Source of the DNA: Bryobacterales bacterium
GTDB lineage: Bacteria > Acidobacteriota > Terriglobia > Bryobacterales > Bryobacteraceae
NCBI GenBank assembly: GCA_003166865.1
Contig: PMUP01000076.1
Coordinates: 1-64,000 of the forward strand
Direction: 5' to 3'
DNA: 64,000 bases
Shown here piece by piece: positions 9,650-18,284 of this stretch. The position numbers were made by a program, and so were the translations under genes. Within the stretch, counting starts at the first letter, position 1, and every line of letters starts with the position of its first letter. The notes below the pieces were generated by a model, which was not told the origin of the DNA, searched no databases, and saw only the letters and a list, made by a program, of their open reading frames with translations.

Positions 9650-10417
9650 ATGCGAAAGCTTGGCCCGCTGACTGGCGGCGAGGTGCATCTCTACATCGTG
9701 CAGTTGGAATCGTCGGAAAATAACTTCGCCCAAGCGTTCTCTTGGCTGTCGCCGGATGAGGTGGAGCGCGCCGACCGATTCCGATTCGAACGGCATCGGA
9801 GTGCGTTCGTGCTCGGGCGAGCCGTCTTGCGCGCGTTGGTCGCGAGCTACTTGCGTATCGCGCCCGAGGAAGCCAGCTTCACCTACGGACCGAAAGGCAA
9901 ACCTGCGCTTGGCGCCGTCGCAAGCCCGCTCCGCGAAGCCGCTGACTCGTTCCACTTCAATGTGTCCAATTCCGGCGACCTGGCCGCTTACGCCTTCACT
10001 TTGGATTGTGAGATCGGCGTGGACATCGAACATCGCCGCCGGCTGCTCGAAATTGAAGGCATCGCCCGGCGCTTCTTTGCCCCCGACGAGGTGTCCGAAC
10101 TTATGGGTCTTCCGGAAGGAGAGCGGCACGAGGGCTTCTTCAATTGTTGGACGCGCAAGGAGGCATATATCAAAGCCGTGGGAGACGGGCTTTCCGTCCC
10201 GCTGGATAGCTTTGAAGTCACGCTACAGCCCGGCGTCGCCGCGCGCATGATCGCGCTCGATGGAAGCGTCGCGGCCGCCCAACGCTGGACCTTGCAGGCA
10301 TTCACTCCTGCGCCGGACTACGCTGGGGCGATCGCTTATCAGGACCGCGAGCGTCCACTCACCGTGCAGCCGCTCGCAACCGTGGACGAATTGCTTGGGA
10401 ACATCCCTAAGGTTTGA
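9650..10417 (+). CDS. 4'-phosphopantetheinyl transferase, Sfp type
   Basis: YGPKGKPAL, FNVSNSGDLAAYAF, GVDIEHRRRL, FFNCWTRKEAYIKAVGDGL. Confidence 0.9.
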   Translation: MRKLGPLTGGEVHLYIVQLESSENNFAQAFSWLSPDEVERADRFRFERHRSAFVLGRAVLRALVASYLRIAPEEASFTYGPKGKPALGAVASPLREAADSFHFNVSNSGDLAAYAFTLDCEIGVDIEHRRRLLEIEGIARRFFAPDEVSELMGLPEGERHEGFFNCWTRKEAYIKAVGDGLSVPLDSFEVTLQPGVAARMIALDGSVAAAQRWTLQAFTPAPDYAGAIAYQDRERPLTVQPLATVDELLGNIPKV

Positions 10418-11159
10418 TCGCCGCGCGCAAATACGTCAGAATCGCGTCCAACTCGGCATCGTTGTAGGCTTCGATCACCGAAGAGTGCCTCCAGGTGCTG
10501 CCGTCGGTGAACTTCACCGAGCCCGGTTGCGCATTTCGCTCGACCGGCGGGGCTGACGTAAGGTCGTAGAACAGTGTGCCCTGCCTGCCATCGCTCAACA
10601 TTAGCACCGGCATGGATTCGTTGTCCGTTGTGCCCGTCTTCACGTCGGGTGTCGCCAGCGCCTTGAGCGCGGCGACGGAAGCCGGTACTTGCGAGATTGG
10701 CTGCGCCACTGAAACTCCGAAGCCGTCCACTTCATGGCAGGTCGAGCATCGTCCAAAGCTGCGCACGGCTTCCGTGAACAGGCGCGCGCCGCGAGCCGCT
10801 TCGCCGGTGAATTTGGGTCCGGTGGAGGCTGGCGCATCGTCGCCGTCCGAGCCAATTTTGGGATCGGCGACGCCGTTGAGCATCGCTACATAGGCGACCA
10901 CCGCTACCAAATCCGGCCGCGACAACGTTGTTGCGAAGGACGCCATGCCGGTGCCCGGGATGCCGCGCATGACCACGTTAATGATATACGCCTGATTGAA
11001 GCCCCGGCCCGCCAGGCGCGGAGCGCCGCTGGATGCGCCCCTCACCCCGTGGCAGTATCCCGTGGCGCAGGATTTCGCAAACACCTGCTCGCCTCGCTTT
11101 ATCGGGCTCTGCGCCCAGCACGACACTGCCAGAAGGAACGCCGCAGCGAACAATTTCAT
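10407..11159 (-). CDS. Secreted di-heme c-type cytochrome
   Basis: Signal peptide; CATGYCH and CSTCH heme motifs; start at 11159 or 11174. Confidence 0.85.
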   Translation of the reverse strand: MKLFAAAFLLAVSCWAQSPIKRGEQVFAKSCATGYCHGVRGASSGAPRLAGRGFNQAYIINVVMRGIPGTGMASFATTLSRPDLVAVVAYVAMLNGVADPKIGSDGDDAPASTGPKFTGEAARGARLFTEAVRSFGRCSTCHEVDGFGVSVAQPISQVPASVAALKALATPDVKTGTTDNESMPVLMLSDGRQGTLFYDLTSAPPVERNAQPGSVKFTDGSTWRHSSVIEAYNDAELDAILTYLRAAIKP

Positions 11160-11170
11160 CGCGAAGCACC

Positions 11171-12862
11171 TCATCGCGAAGGCTCCGGCAGAGCAAATAC
11201 AACCAGCGTCGATCCCAGCCGCCAGTCCTGATCCGGAAACAGACCCATCGCCGCGCCTCCTACCACCGAGACATGCCATCCCGTGGATGTAGCGATGTAT
11301 TGCCGGCCGTTCACCGAATACGAAGCCGACCCGCCGCGATGACCGGCGCCGGTTTGATAACTCCACAGTTTGTTTCCGCTCTTGGCATCGAGCGCATAAA
11401 ACTCGCCTTCCGGATTTCCGGTGAACACCAGGTCGCCGGCCGTGGCGAGCATGGAAGCAAGCAGCACGTACTTGTACGGAACTTTCCAGGCGAGCTTGCC
11501 CGTTATTGGATCCCAGGCGTCCACGTGGCTGTAGGTGGTGCGCCCTGGGGCGAGCTTAATGGGGAATGCCCCGTTCATGTAACTTTGCCCTTCTTCTGGC
11601 GGCGCGTTGTTGGGCGTAATGTCTTCGCACAGCTCATTGACGGGCACATAAATGAAACCGGTGCGCGGCGAATACGCCATGGAGTTCCAGCTTTTCGCGC
11701 CGGCCGCGGTCGGACAGACAGTTGTGGTCTTGCCGAGCTGCGGCTCAACGCGCCCCACCAACTTCCCGTCTTCGGTGATTCCCGAGATCCAGGTCTGCAC
11801 TTCGGGGATGGAGAACACGCCCAGCAACTCGCCCGTGACCCGATCGAGAACCGACGTGATCCCGCTCTTGTTCATGTGAACCAGCACCTGCCGCATGCGT
11901 CCCCGGACCTCGCGGTCCATCACAAGGACTTCGTAGGCGGAGTCCCAATCCCACTGGTCATCGTGGATTTCCTGGTAATGCCAGCGCAGCTTCCCGGTGT
12001 CGGCGTCCAGCGCCACCACGCTCGCGGTGTAGAGATTTATGTCCTTGCTCTTGTCCGCGCCGGCAGGCACGCGATCGGCATCGTAAAAATCGGCCGCGGC
12101 GTTGCCAGTGCCCCAGTAAACCAAATTAAGCGCGGGATCATAGGAGCCTGTCAGCCAGGGCGCGCCGCCGCCGAATCGCCAGCTGTCGCCTTTCCAGGTT
12201 TCGTTGCCTTTCTCTCCGGGCCCCGGAATCACATACCAGCGCCACGCCAGGCGCCCGTTCTTGGTGGAGAAGGCAGTGATGTAGCCGCGATGCGCTCCAT
12301 CGCCTCCCGTGCCGCCCACGATCACCTTATCCTTCACCACCAGCGGCGCGGCGGTGATGTTGCAGCCGCACTGGCGTGCGTCGTCGATGTTGACTCTCCA
12401 CAACAGGCGTCCGGTCTTTTGATCCAAGGCGACCATATCGTTGTTCTTGGTGCCGAAGAAAACCTTCCCATCGCCGATCGCCAATCCGCGATTGCCGACG
12501 AAACCGGGAACGCTGCGCGGCGGCTCGGGGTAGGCGTACTTCCAGATTTCGCGCCCTGTGGCGGCGTCCAACGCGAACACACGCGCCCGCGCGGTGATCA
12601 GATACATCACGCCGTTCTCCACGATGGGCGTGGTCTGCAGGTTCTCTGCATAGTCGCCGGTTTGGAACAACCAGACGGGTGTGAGAGCTTTGACGTTGCT
12701 GGTGTTGATCTGATCCAGAGCGCTATAGCGCCACGAAAATTGTGTGCCGCCATAGTGCGGCCAATCGGCACGCGTGGCCCCGGCATCTTGCGCCAGCGCT
12801 CCAGAGATGGTGAACAAAGAAACAGTGAACAGCGTGAGCCAGAATCGCATTCTGCTTATCAT
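11171..12862 (-). CDS. PQQ-dependent alcohol/glucose dehydrogenase-like quinoprotein
   Basis: WPHYGGTQFSWRYSALDQINTSNVK, repeated GRxxWxx blades, CGCN vicinal cysteines, WxWDSAYE; exact start ambiguous. Confidence 0.85.
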   Translation of the reverse strand: MISRMRFWLTLFTVSLFTISGALAQDAGATRADWPHYGGTQFSWRYSALDQINTSNVKALTPVWLFQTGDYAENLQTTPIVENGVMYLITARARVFALDAATGREIWKYAYPEPPRSVPGFVGNRGLAIGDGKVFFGTKNNDMVALDQKTGRLLWRVNIDDARQCGCNITAAPLVVKDKVIVGGTGGDGAHRGYITAFSTKNGRLAWRWYVIPGPGEKGNETWKGDSWRFGGGAPWLTGSYDPALNLVYWGTGNAAADFYDADRVPAGADKSKDINLYTASVVALDADTGKLRWHYQEIHDDQWDWDSAYEVLVMDREVRGRMRQVLVHMNKSGITSVLDRVTGELLGVFSIPEVQTWISGITEDGKLVGRVEPQLGKTTTVCPTAAGAKSWNSMAYSPRTGFIYVPVNELCEDITPNNAPPEEGQSYMNGAFPIKLAPGRTTYSHVDAWDPITGKLAWKVPYKYVLLASMLATAGDLVFTGNPEGEFYALDAKSGNKLWSYQTGAGHRGGSASYSVNGRQYIATSTGWHVSVVGGAAMGLFPDQDWRLGSTLVVFALPEPSR

Positions 12863-12888
12863 ATGCGACTTCTCAATCCAGCGGGGCA

Positions 12889-14271
12889 TCAATCCAACGG
12901 CACGGGGCCCGTGTACCGAAGAATGTAGAGCCCTCCGGTGAAACGGTCATTCGCGTAAATCAAACCATTTTCATCCACGATCGCGTGGTTGATCTGGCTC
13001 GTCGGCGTTGGGTTCTTCGCAGGCGCCGCCGGAATATAATAACCGATCTCCTCCAGGTGCGGAGGCGCATCCGTAACGCCTTTCGGACCATCGACGATAT
13101 GAAAGATTCGCACGCCGCCGTTGAACCAACTGGCCACCGTGGTGTTCTTCAGCTTGGCGGAAGTCGGGCTGGGAAAATTCGGGTGCAGATTGTGAGCGCC
13201 AAACCGCCCGCCGCGCGCGCACAGCTCGCCATCGTTGGAGTGGAGCGGCGCGGTCGCGATCACCATCGGATTCGTTTCGGCGCGAATGTCGAGCAGCCAT
13301 ACCAGTTTCGGCGCGTCCTTGCAGTTGTCCTGCGTGTCCTCGTCCGACGCCAGCGCCATGCCTCGGCTGAAGATCGGCTGAAAGGTGTGCGTCCACGCCG
13401 TGTACGGCGGAGAAAACGTGGTGTGGCCCACCACCTTCGGAGTGAAGCTCTTCGCGCGGCCGGCCTTCACCTCCGCGAGTCCGGAAATATCCAGGATGAA
13501 CGCGCCACCATCGATATAAGCGACATAGGCGCGATCCGGATGATCGGGCCATACCTCGGTCTGATGAGGCCGGTAGCCGTCGTCGAACTTCGGATGGCGC
13601 TTCGGCAAACACTCGGGCAGGCATGCGTCGCCTTTGCGCGTTCCCGGATACCACCAGCGGCCCACTTCGCGCGGGCTGCGCGGATCACGCAAATCCAAAA
13701 TCAAATAAAACTGATCGTCGTTCGGATTCGTTGGATCGAAATCACTCGCGCCCGTCGTCACGTGCGCGAATTCACCGTCGACGAACCACACGCAGTGGAC
13801 GCCCCGCGAATTTGGTCCCGACGTATCGAAGAACGAGAGCTCGAGATCCTGCAAGCGCTTCGCGTTCTGGATACGCTGGAAGTCCGATACATCCAACACC
13901 CACAGGCCCGCCGTCTTCTGGCCCTTTTGGAGCGCCTGATTGGCGATCACCAGCACGCTGCCGGAAAGACCCAGCGAATTGCAGCGCGTGATGCCGGGCG
14001 CGGGCGACGGGAGCTGGTTGATCAATACAGGATTTTCGGGACGCGTGACATCGACGATGCTGACGCAGGTCTTCTGTCCCTCGTGGGCGAGATACAGCAC
14101 GCGGCGTCCATCGGCCCACTGCTGGATGGCCAGCCCCTCGCCGCCGTCGCCATTGCCATTGAGATCGTTGTGGCCGACGAGGACCACGTTGTTGGCTTCC
14201 GCCCGCGGCTGAGCGCTGAGTGTTGGAATCACGATTCCGGCGAGCGCAACGACAAACAGAATGCGGTTCAA
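12889..14271 (-). CDS. LVIVD-repeat secreted protein
   Basis: VSIVDVTRPENPVLINQL, LWVLDVSD, LILDLRDPRSPREVGRW, AFILDISG repeats; probable TTG start at 14271. Confidence 0.7.
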   Translation of the reverse strand: MNRILFVVALAGIVIPTLSAQPRAEANNVVLVGHNDLNGNGDGGEGLAIQQWADGRRVLYLAHEGQKTCVSIVDVTRPENPVLINQLPSPAPGITRCNSLGLSGSVLVIANQALQKGQKTAGLWVLDVSDFQRIQNAKRLQDLELSFFDTSGPNSRGVHCVWFVDGEFAHVTTGASDFDPTNPNDDQFYLILDLRDPRSPREVGRWWYPGTRKGDACLPECLPKRHPKFDDGYRPHQTEVWPDHPDRAYVAYIDGGAFILDISGLAEVKAGRAKSFTPKVVGHTTFSPPYTAWTHTFQPIFSRGMALASDEDTQDNCKDAPKLVWLLDIRAETNPMVIATAPLHSNDGELCARGGRFGAHNLHPNFPSPTSAKLKNTTVASWFNGGVRIFHIVDGPKGVTDAPPHLEEIGYYIPAAPAKNPTPTSQINHAIVDENGLIYANDRFTGGLYILRYTGPVPLD

Positions 14272-14362
14272 CTTGACCTCTCGTCCACTATACTCCTGGG
14301 GCGGTCGGTTGTTGGTGGCTGGTTGTTGGTGGCGGTCGCGGGAGTGTTCAGAAATGGGATTC

Positions 14363-14370
14363 GCTGCGTT
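14363..14370. repeat. Target site duplication CTGCGTTT, left copy (right copy 16458-16465)
   Basis: Identical 8-mer directly abutting both TIRs. Confidence 0.9.
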
Positions 14371-14395
14371 TGGCGTTAACTTACTTGGCTCACCT
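14371..14395. repeat. Left terminal inverted repeat GGCGTTAACTTACTTGGCTCACCTG
   Basis: 21/25 identity to the reverse complement of 16433-16457. Confidence 0.9.
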
Positions 14396-14434
14396 GAGCA
14401 TGGTAGTATATTGTTCGGCGTGACAGGTTGGCTG

Positions 14435-15325
14435 CTACTCGTTTTCGCTTTCTTCTTTTTTACTGTTCTGTTTTTGTACATCGTCAACTTGCGTAACGCG
14501 AAAATCGCGAACCATGTGATCGAAGTTAGCGCTGCACTTCACAGGATGGAAGGTTTTGAAAATATCACGATAGGAAAATGTACCATTCAAGGTATACATG
14601 ATATTGCCTTTGGTTATTTCCCCGCAGAGTTCTGCGGACAATGTCTGCCCAAGTGGCTCGTAGGACCAAATCTTGATATCGCCAGGGCCTATCGTGATCG
14701 GAGGCATGTTGGAAGGTGCCATCGTGTCATCACGGCCCGTAATTCCAGCCCAAATGTTGGCCCTGAAGTCTATCGCCCTAGTTTGTCCTCGATTCTTGAA
14801 GTGTATGGATACTGCCGTGTTGGGCCAAAATTCTTGCGTCTTCTTCCCCAGAATTTCAAGCTCTATACTCTCGATGTACACGTCCGCCCGCAAAATCTCC
14901 CTAGAGAGTTTAGCGGTGAGCAGGGCAGCATCAGCGCTATCTCTAGCCGCTATTGCGGACTTGTTAGCAATACGCGCTTGGTTAATCGATATCCGCAAAC
15001 CCCTGCGCATGTAGTGAGCCTGTCGGCAATAGATCCACGCCTGAACACCAGTGGCGACCGCGATCATCATCGTCGGTATAATCAACCACCAATTGGACGG
15101 CGATTGGTCGGACTTGTTGTCAGTGTGGTCGCTACTTTCTGTTTTGCTGAATGCAGAAGGCGATCCCGGTTGTATCGTTTTCTCGGGACGATCAGCTACT
15201 TTGCCTTTTGCGTCTTCATGACGTTGCTGGTCCTGAGCGGGTTTACTTGGACCTGGGGATGGTGGTTGTGATTGGGCAAAAGAGATGGATAAGACGAACG
15301 CTAGAACAACACAGCTACGCTTCAC
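14435..15325 (-). CDS. Transposon passenger: hypothetical membrane protein with signal-like N-terminus and one TM segment
   Basis: ORF from GTG at 15325 (VKRSCVVLAFVLSISFAQSQ), TM NWWLIIPTMMIAVATGVQAWIYC; overlaps the end of the upstream small ORF; lies inside the TIRs. Confidence 0.65.
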   Translation of the reverse strand: MKRSCVVLAFVLSISFAQSQPPSPGPSKPAQDQQRHEDAKGKVADRPEKTIQPGSPSAFSKTESSDHTDNKSDQSPSNWWLIIPTMMIAVATGVQAWIYCRQAHYMRRGLRISINQARIANKSAIAARDSADAALLTAKLSREILRADVYIESIELEILGKKTQEFWPNTAVSIHFKNRGQTRAIDFRANIWAGITGRDDTMAPSNMPPITIGPGDIKIWSYEPLGQTLSAELCGEITKGNIMYTLNGTFSYRDIFKTFHPVKCSANFDHMVRDFRVTQVDDVQKQNSKKEESENE

Positions 15326-15470
15326 CGCGCGTAGTCTCCCGCTTCGGCCTCTGCATCGGAGGTGCTTTAACAACCTGTTTAAGCAGTTTAGCGAACTTCC
15401 GATATCCAGGCGGTTTCTTAGGCCGCTCTGATTTTTCTTTGTCCTCGGCCTTGGCGTTTGGCTCGGACAT
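15315..15470 (-). CDS. Small passenger protein, about 51 aa, basic
   Basis: ATG overlaps the transposase stop (TGATG); MSEPNAKAEDKEKSERPKKPPGYRKFAKLLKQVVKAPPMQRPKRETTRGEA. Confidence 0.6.
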   Translation of the reverse strand: MSEPNAKAEDKEKSERPKKPPGYRKFAKLLKQVVKAPPMQRPKRETTRGEA

Positions 15471-16410
15471 CACCCCGCCTCCTTCGCCGTTAGAACGTTC
15501 CATGTCAGGCGTCTTCCGGCAATGGCTTTTAGGACCATCAAAAAGCGCTCAGCATCCGTGGCCTTGCGCTCGTTATAGCGAAACGCTTGTTCATCGAGGT
15601 ATCTGAAGAGATGAAACGGTTCAACGCTGATGTATGTCCCGCCAAGAGAGCGCTTCAACAGGCTCCAGAAGTTCTCCAAGCGGTTCGTGTGAACATTCCC
15701 ATTCACGTAGGCTTCAGCGTGGTCAATGACCTTGTGCGCGTAATCGCGATCCAGGCTGTCATAGGAATGGAGCGCGTCCGTGTGAATCTCCGCGCCCTTC
15801 GCAACGTTGTCATGAATTGCGTTTTGAAGATGCCACTTGCGGCGGAAATCAACGACCGATGCGCGGACCTTTCCAGTCTCGCGTTCAAGCAGCCCAAACA
15901 CGATGGCCTTACCAGCGCCGCCGCGTCCGTGGCTGAAAGGCGTCCGCGCTTTTTTAGCCGCTTGCGTGCTTTACCGCCGATGAAAGTTTCATCCGCCTCG
16001 ACCGTGCCCGTCATTTTGTTGAAAGTGCCGTGGTGCATCGCGTACCGGATGCGCTGGAGCATGAACCAAGCGGTCTTCTGAGTGACGCCGAGACCGCGCC
16101 CGATTTCATAGCTGCTGATGCCGTTCTTGCAGTTGGCCAGCATCCACATCGCCGTGAGCCATTTGTCGAGTCCAACGGGCGAGTCTTCAAAGATCGTACC
16201 CACTTTAACCGAGAATTGCTTCTTGCAATCCAGGCATTTCCACATCAACCGCGTCTTGAGGAAAGACAGCCGCCGCCGCAAACATTTCGGGCAGAACGGG
16301 CCGTCTGGCCAGCGGACGTTAGCAACCGCTTCGACGCAGGTTTGGGGGTCAGAAAAGAACCGTATGGCATCTAACAACCCCTTGTCTTCTAACGACTTAA
16401 CCGTATCCAT
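15470..16410 (-). CDS. IS1595-family transposase, two overlapping frames (0 frame from 16410, -1 frame ending 15470)
   Basis: Zinc-ribbon C-x2-C...C-x2-C, KNGISSYEIGRGLGVTQKTAWFMLQRIR, EADETFIGG in frame 0; GKAIVFGLLERETGKVRASVV...IHTDALHSYDSLDRDYAHKVIDHAEAYVNGNVHTNRLENFWSLLKR in the -1 frame. Confidence 0.88.
15949..15955 (-). other. Candidate -1 programmed ribosomal frameshift site A_AAA_AAG
   Basis: Zero-frame codons CTA-AAA-AAG followed by GC-rich, potentially base-paired sequence; the downstream transposase half lies in the -1 frame. Confidence 0.7.
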
Positions 16411-16416
16411 GCTTTT

Positions 16417-16444
16417 ATTATACGCCGATCTACAGGTGAGTCAA
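16417..16444 (-). promoter_or_regulatory. Transposase promoter: -35 TTGACT inside the right TIR, 16-bp spacer, -10 TATAAT
   Basis: Read on the minus strand at 16444-16439 and 16422-16417; start codon 6 nt after the -10. Confidence 0.75.
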
Positions 16445-16457
16445 GTAATTTATTGCC
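16433..16457. repeat. Right terminal inverted repeat (reverse complement GGCAATAAATTACTTGACTCACCTG)
   Basis: See left TIR. Confidence 0.9.
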
Positions 16458-16676
16458 CTGCGTTTCGTAATTTCGGTGTAAGCGCCGGTGTGGAAAGGGC
16501 TTCGCGAGGCATGGTCTGCTGATCTAATTCTATGGGGACGGGTCGGCGATGGAGAGCGGAGGTCGGCGAATTGCGTGATGGGGAAGGGGATTGGGGAGGG
16601 GGGATGCTGTGAATCACGCTGGCGGCCACAGCGATGCGCAGGGCGTGGTGGCCGCTATACTGCATAAAGGAGTACT

Positions 16677-16979
16677 ATGCCAGTTCCAGAGTCTGAGATT
16701 ATCGAGAACGCTATCTTTAGCACTATGCAAAGTGGGCAGGTTGGAGCACAGCTGCGCAAGGTCACTCAGGTTGAACCCAACGCACACAGGAGCGTGAGGT
16801 ACCTGAGCAAAGGAACTAAACCAAAACATCCGCTTGAGAGATGGCAAGAAGGGCACCTAAGGAGCAGCCCTCCTTCGATGGCGTCGTTTATCGCCACGGT
16901 GGACCATCTTCTAACCCGCGCGGAAATTGACGATTTCATCGCGGACGGTGTTCTCGTGCCAGAGGATCGCAATGAGTGA
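16677..16979 (+). CDS. Hypothetical protein, 100 aa
   Basis: Preceded by TATACT and a GGAG SD-like sequence at suitable spacing. Confidence 0.5.
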   Translation: MPVPESEIIENAIFSTMQSGQVGAQLRKVTQVEPNAHRSVRYLSKGTKPKHPLERWQEGHLRSSPPSMASFIATVDHLLTRAEIDDFIADGVLVPEDRNE

Positions 16980-17245
16980 GCTGGCCGTCGCCGGAAGTAC
17001 GGCGGGGATTGGGTTCCCGGCACTGATTGCCGGAGCAGGGGATTCCGCCGCGCGGCGCTTCCCCAAGTTCTTGACCGTCCACTTCGCCCAGATATGAAGA
17101 ATACACTTGCGTGCGGATCCGGCCATCCCTTCTACAGCCCGAGCTGTAGACGCCCCACGCCACCGCAGCTTTACGACCGGCGGGGGGTGGTTCAGCCTCG
17201 CACGATGAGTACAGCGAGGGTGGGGATTTGAAAGAGCGCTCAATG

Positions 17246-17719
17246 TTATTGTGGGTAAAGATAGAGGAAAACGTCGACGTTTGTGGCCCCTGGTTGTGGA
17301 CCGTTTATGATCTTGAGCGTGAGGTGCTTATTTAAGCTCCTCTTTTGCTCCCACTGTGACCATGAGTTGGCAGCGGCCTCAAGTTGATTAATCTCTTGTG
17401 CCTTGCCACCTATCGGATCACCGTATATGACAACCGTCGCAGAGCCATTTTGGGGCATTATCGTTCGTGCAGAAACAATCACTCTTTTATACTGCTGAAT
17501 GTCTTCCTCCTCATAGATCACATGCTCGCTTGGATTTAAATTTGGGTATTCAACTACCCGGCCTCCCGTCGATTTATCACCGCTTGAGGGGCCGAAAAGG
17601 TCAGCGACGAACGCAACGAGCCCACCGACGGCGAAAACGACAAGGAGCCGAATAAGCTTTCCGGTCCGAGAGACCTTGAAAGGGTCTGGCGCATTGCGCT
17701 TTTTAAAGAAGCTAGCCAC
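17246..17719 (-). CDS. Hypothetical single-TM protein
   Basis: 157-aa ORF with TM LLVVFAVGGLVAFVADLF. Confidence 0.55.
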   Translation of the reverse strand: MASFFKKRNAPDPFKVSRTGKLIRLLVVFAVGGLVAFVADLFGPSSGDKSTGGRVVEYPNLNPSEHVIYEEEDIQQYKRVIVSARTIMPQNGSATVVIYGDPIGGKAQEINQLEAAANSWSQWEQKRSLNKHLTLKIINGPQPGATNVDVFLYLYPQ

Positions 17720-17882
17720 TGTGCCTCAGCTTAGCAGGCCCAACAAGTGCCTGTGAGAAGCACTAGACCCAGACGATTTTGCTGAACCGATTTCTGACGC
17801 CTCGTCAGATTCAGATGGTGACAGCGGTAATGATGATGGCGATGCTCAGTATAACCAAAACCGATTCGCTGATCCCATCTTC

Positions 17883-18248
17883 TTACGGGTTTTCTGCGAT
17901 CGGTGGCGGCGCCTGAGTTTTCGAAATCGGTTGTGGTAGTGCGCTGGAAGAATCTGAATTCTTAGCGGCGGACTGAGAACCAAAATAGAAACCCAGAGCT
18001 GTACCCGCTAACGCAATTAGCGAAGGAAAAATAGATTGGGTAATAACCGCCCCGTCAAGACGTCCAAGCCCTACAAATACGAGGACTCCGGCAATCGTGA
18101 AGGTAAGTAGCCACAGAAGCCCCCGCGCAAGGTCGCCACGAGCGGCCTCGCGGGCAGGCTCAGGATCGTACGGTTTGGTTACAACCGCTGGCGGCGGGTC
18201 AGGAAGAACTGGGGGGTCTTTGGCAGTAAAATCTTCTGCAGCACTCAT
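17883..18248 (-). CDS. Hypothetical membrane protein, two TM segments
   Basis: 121-aa ORF; GLLWLLTFTIAGVLVFVGLG and SIFPSLIALAGTALGFYFG. Confidence 0.55.
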   Translation of the reverse strand: MSAAEDFTAKDPPVLPDPPPAVVTKPYDPEPAREAARGDLARGLLWLLTFTIAGVLVFVGLGRLDGAVITQSIFPSLIALAGTALGFYFGSQSAAKNSDSSSALPQPISKTQAPPPIAENP

Positions 18249-18284
18249 TGTTAGTATGGTACTACCTGCCCGCCCCTTTCGGAT

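Larger units (their letters stand above)
14371..16457. mobile_element. IS1595-like (ISXO2-type DDE) transposon with two passenger ORFs
   Basis: 25-bp TIRs matching at 21/25 positions, 8-bp TSD CTGCGTTT on both sides, DDE transposase, paralogous unoccupied site at 39167-39205. Confidence 0.92.

Noticed and set aside
11033-12928. 631-aa plus-strand ORF antisense to the PQQ dehydrogenase
   Set aside because: Long antisense ORF expected in high-GC DNA; no recognisable motifs, while the minus strand encodes a clear quinoprotein.
14307-14334. 14-bp direct repeat GGTTGTTGGTGGC(T/G) upstream of the LVIVD gene
   Set aside because: Short G/T-rich simple repeat; could be slippage and no function can be argued.
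12985-14379. 464-aa plus-strand ORF antisense to the LVIVD protein
   Set aside because: Arg-rich antisense shadow of a convincing secreted protein.
14261-15271. 336-aa plus-strand ORF crossing the left transposon boundary
   Set aside because: Crosses the TSD/TIR junction and is antisense to the coupled passenger ORF; not a plausible gene.
17134-17151. CTACAGCCCGAGCTGTAG inverted repeat
   Set aside because: Isolated hairpin without a U-tract or conserved context; insufficient to call a terminator or element.
17757-17935. Acidic plus-strand reading frame EALDPDDFAEPISDASSDSDGDSGNDDGDAQYNQNRFADPI
   Set aside because: Protein-like composition and possibly a gene-tail relic, but no start codon, short, and antisense to a better ORF; not enough support.
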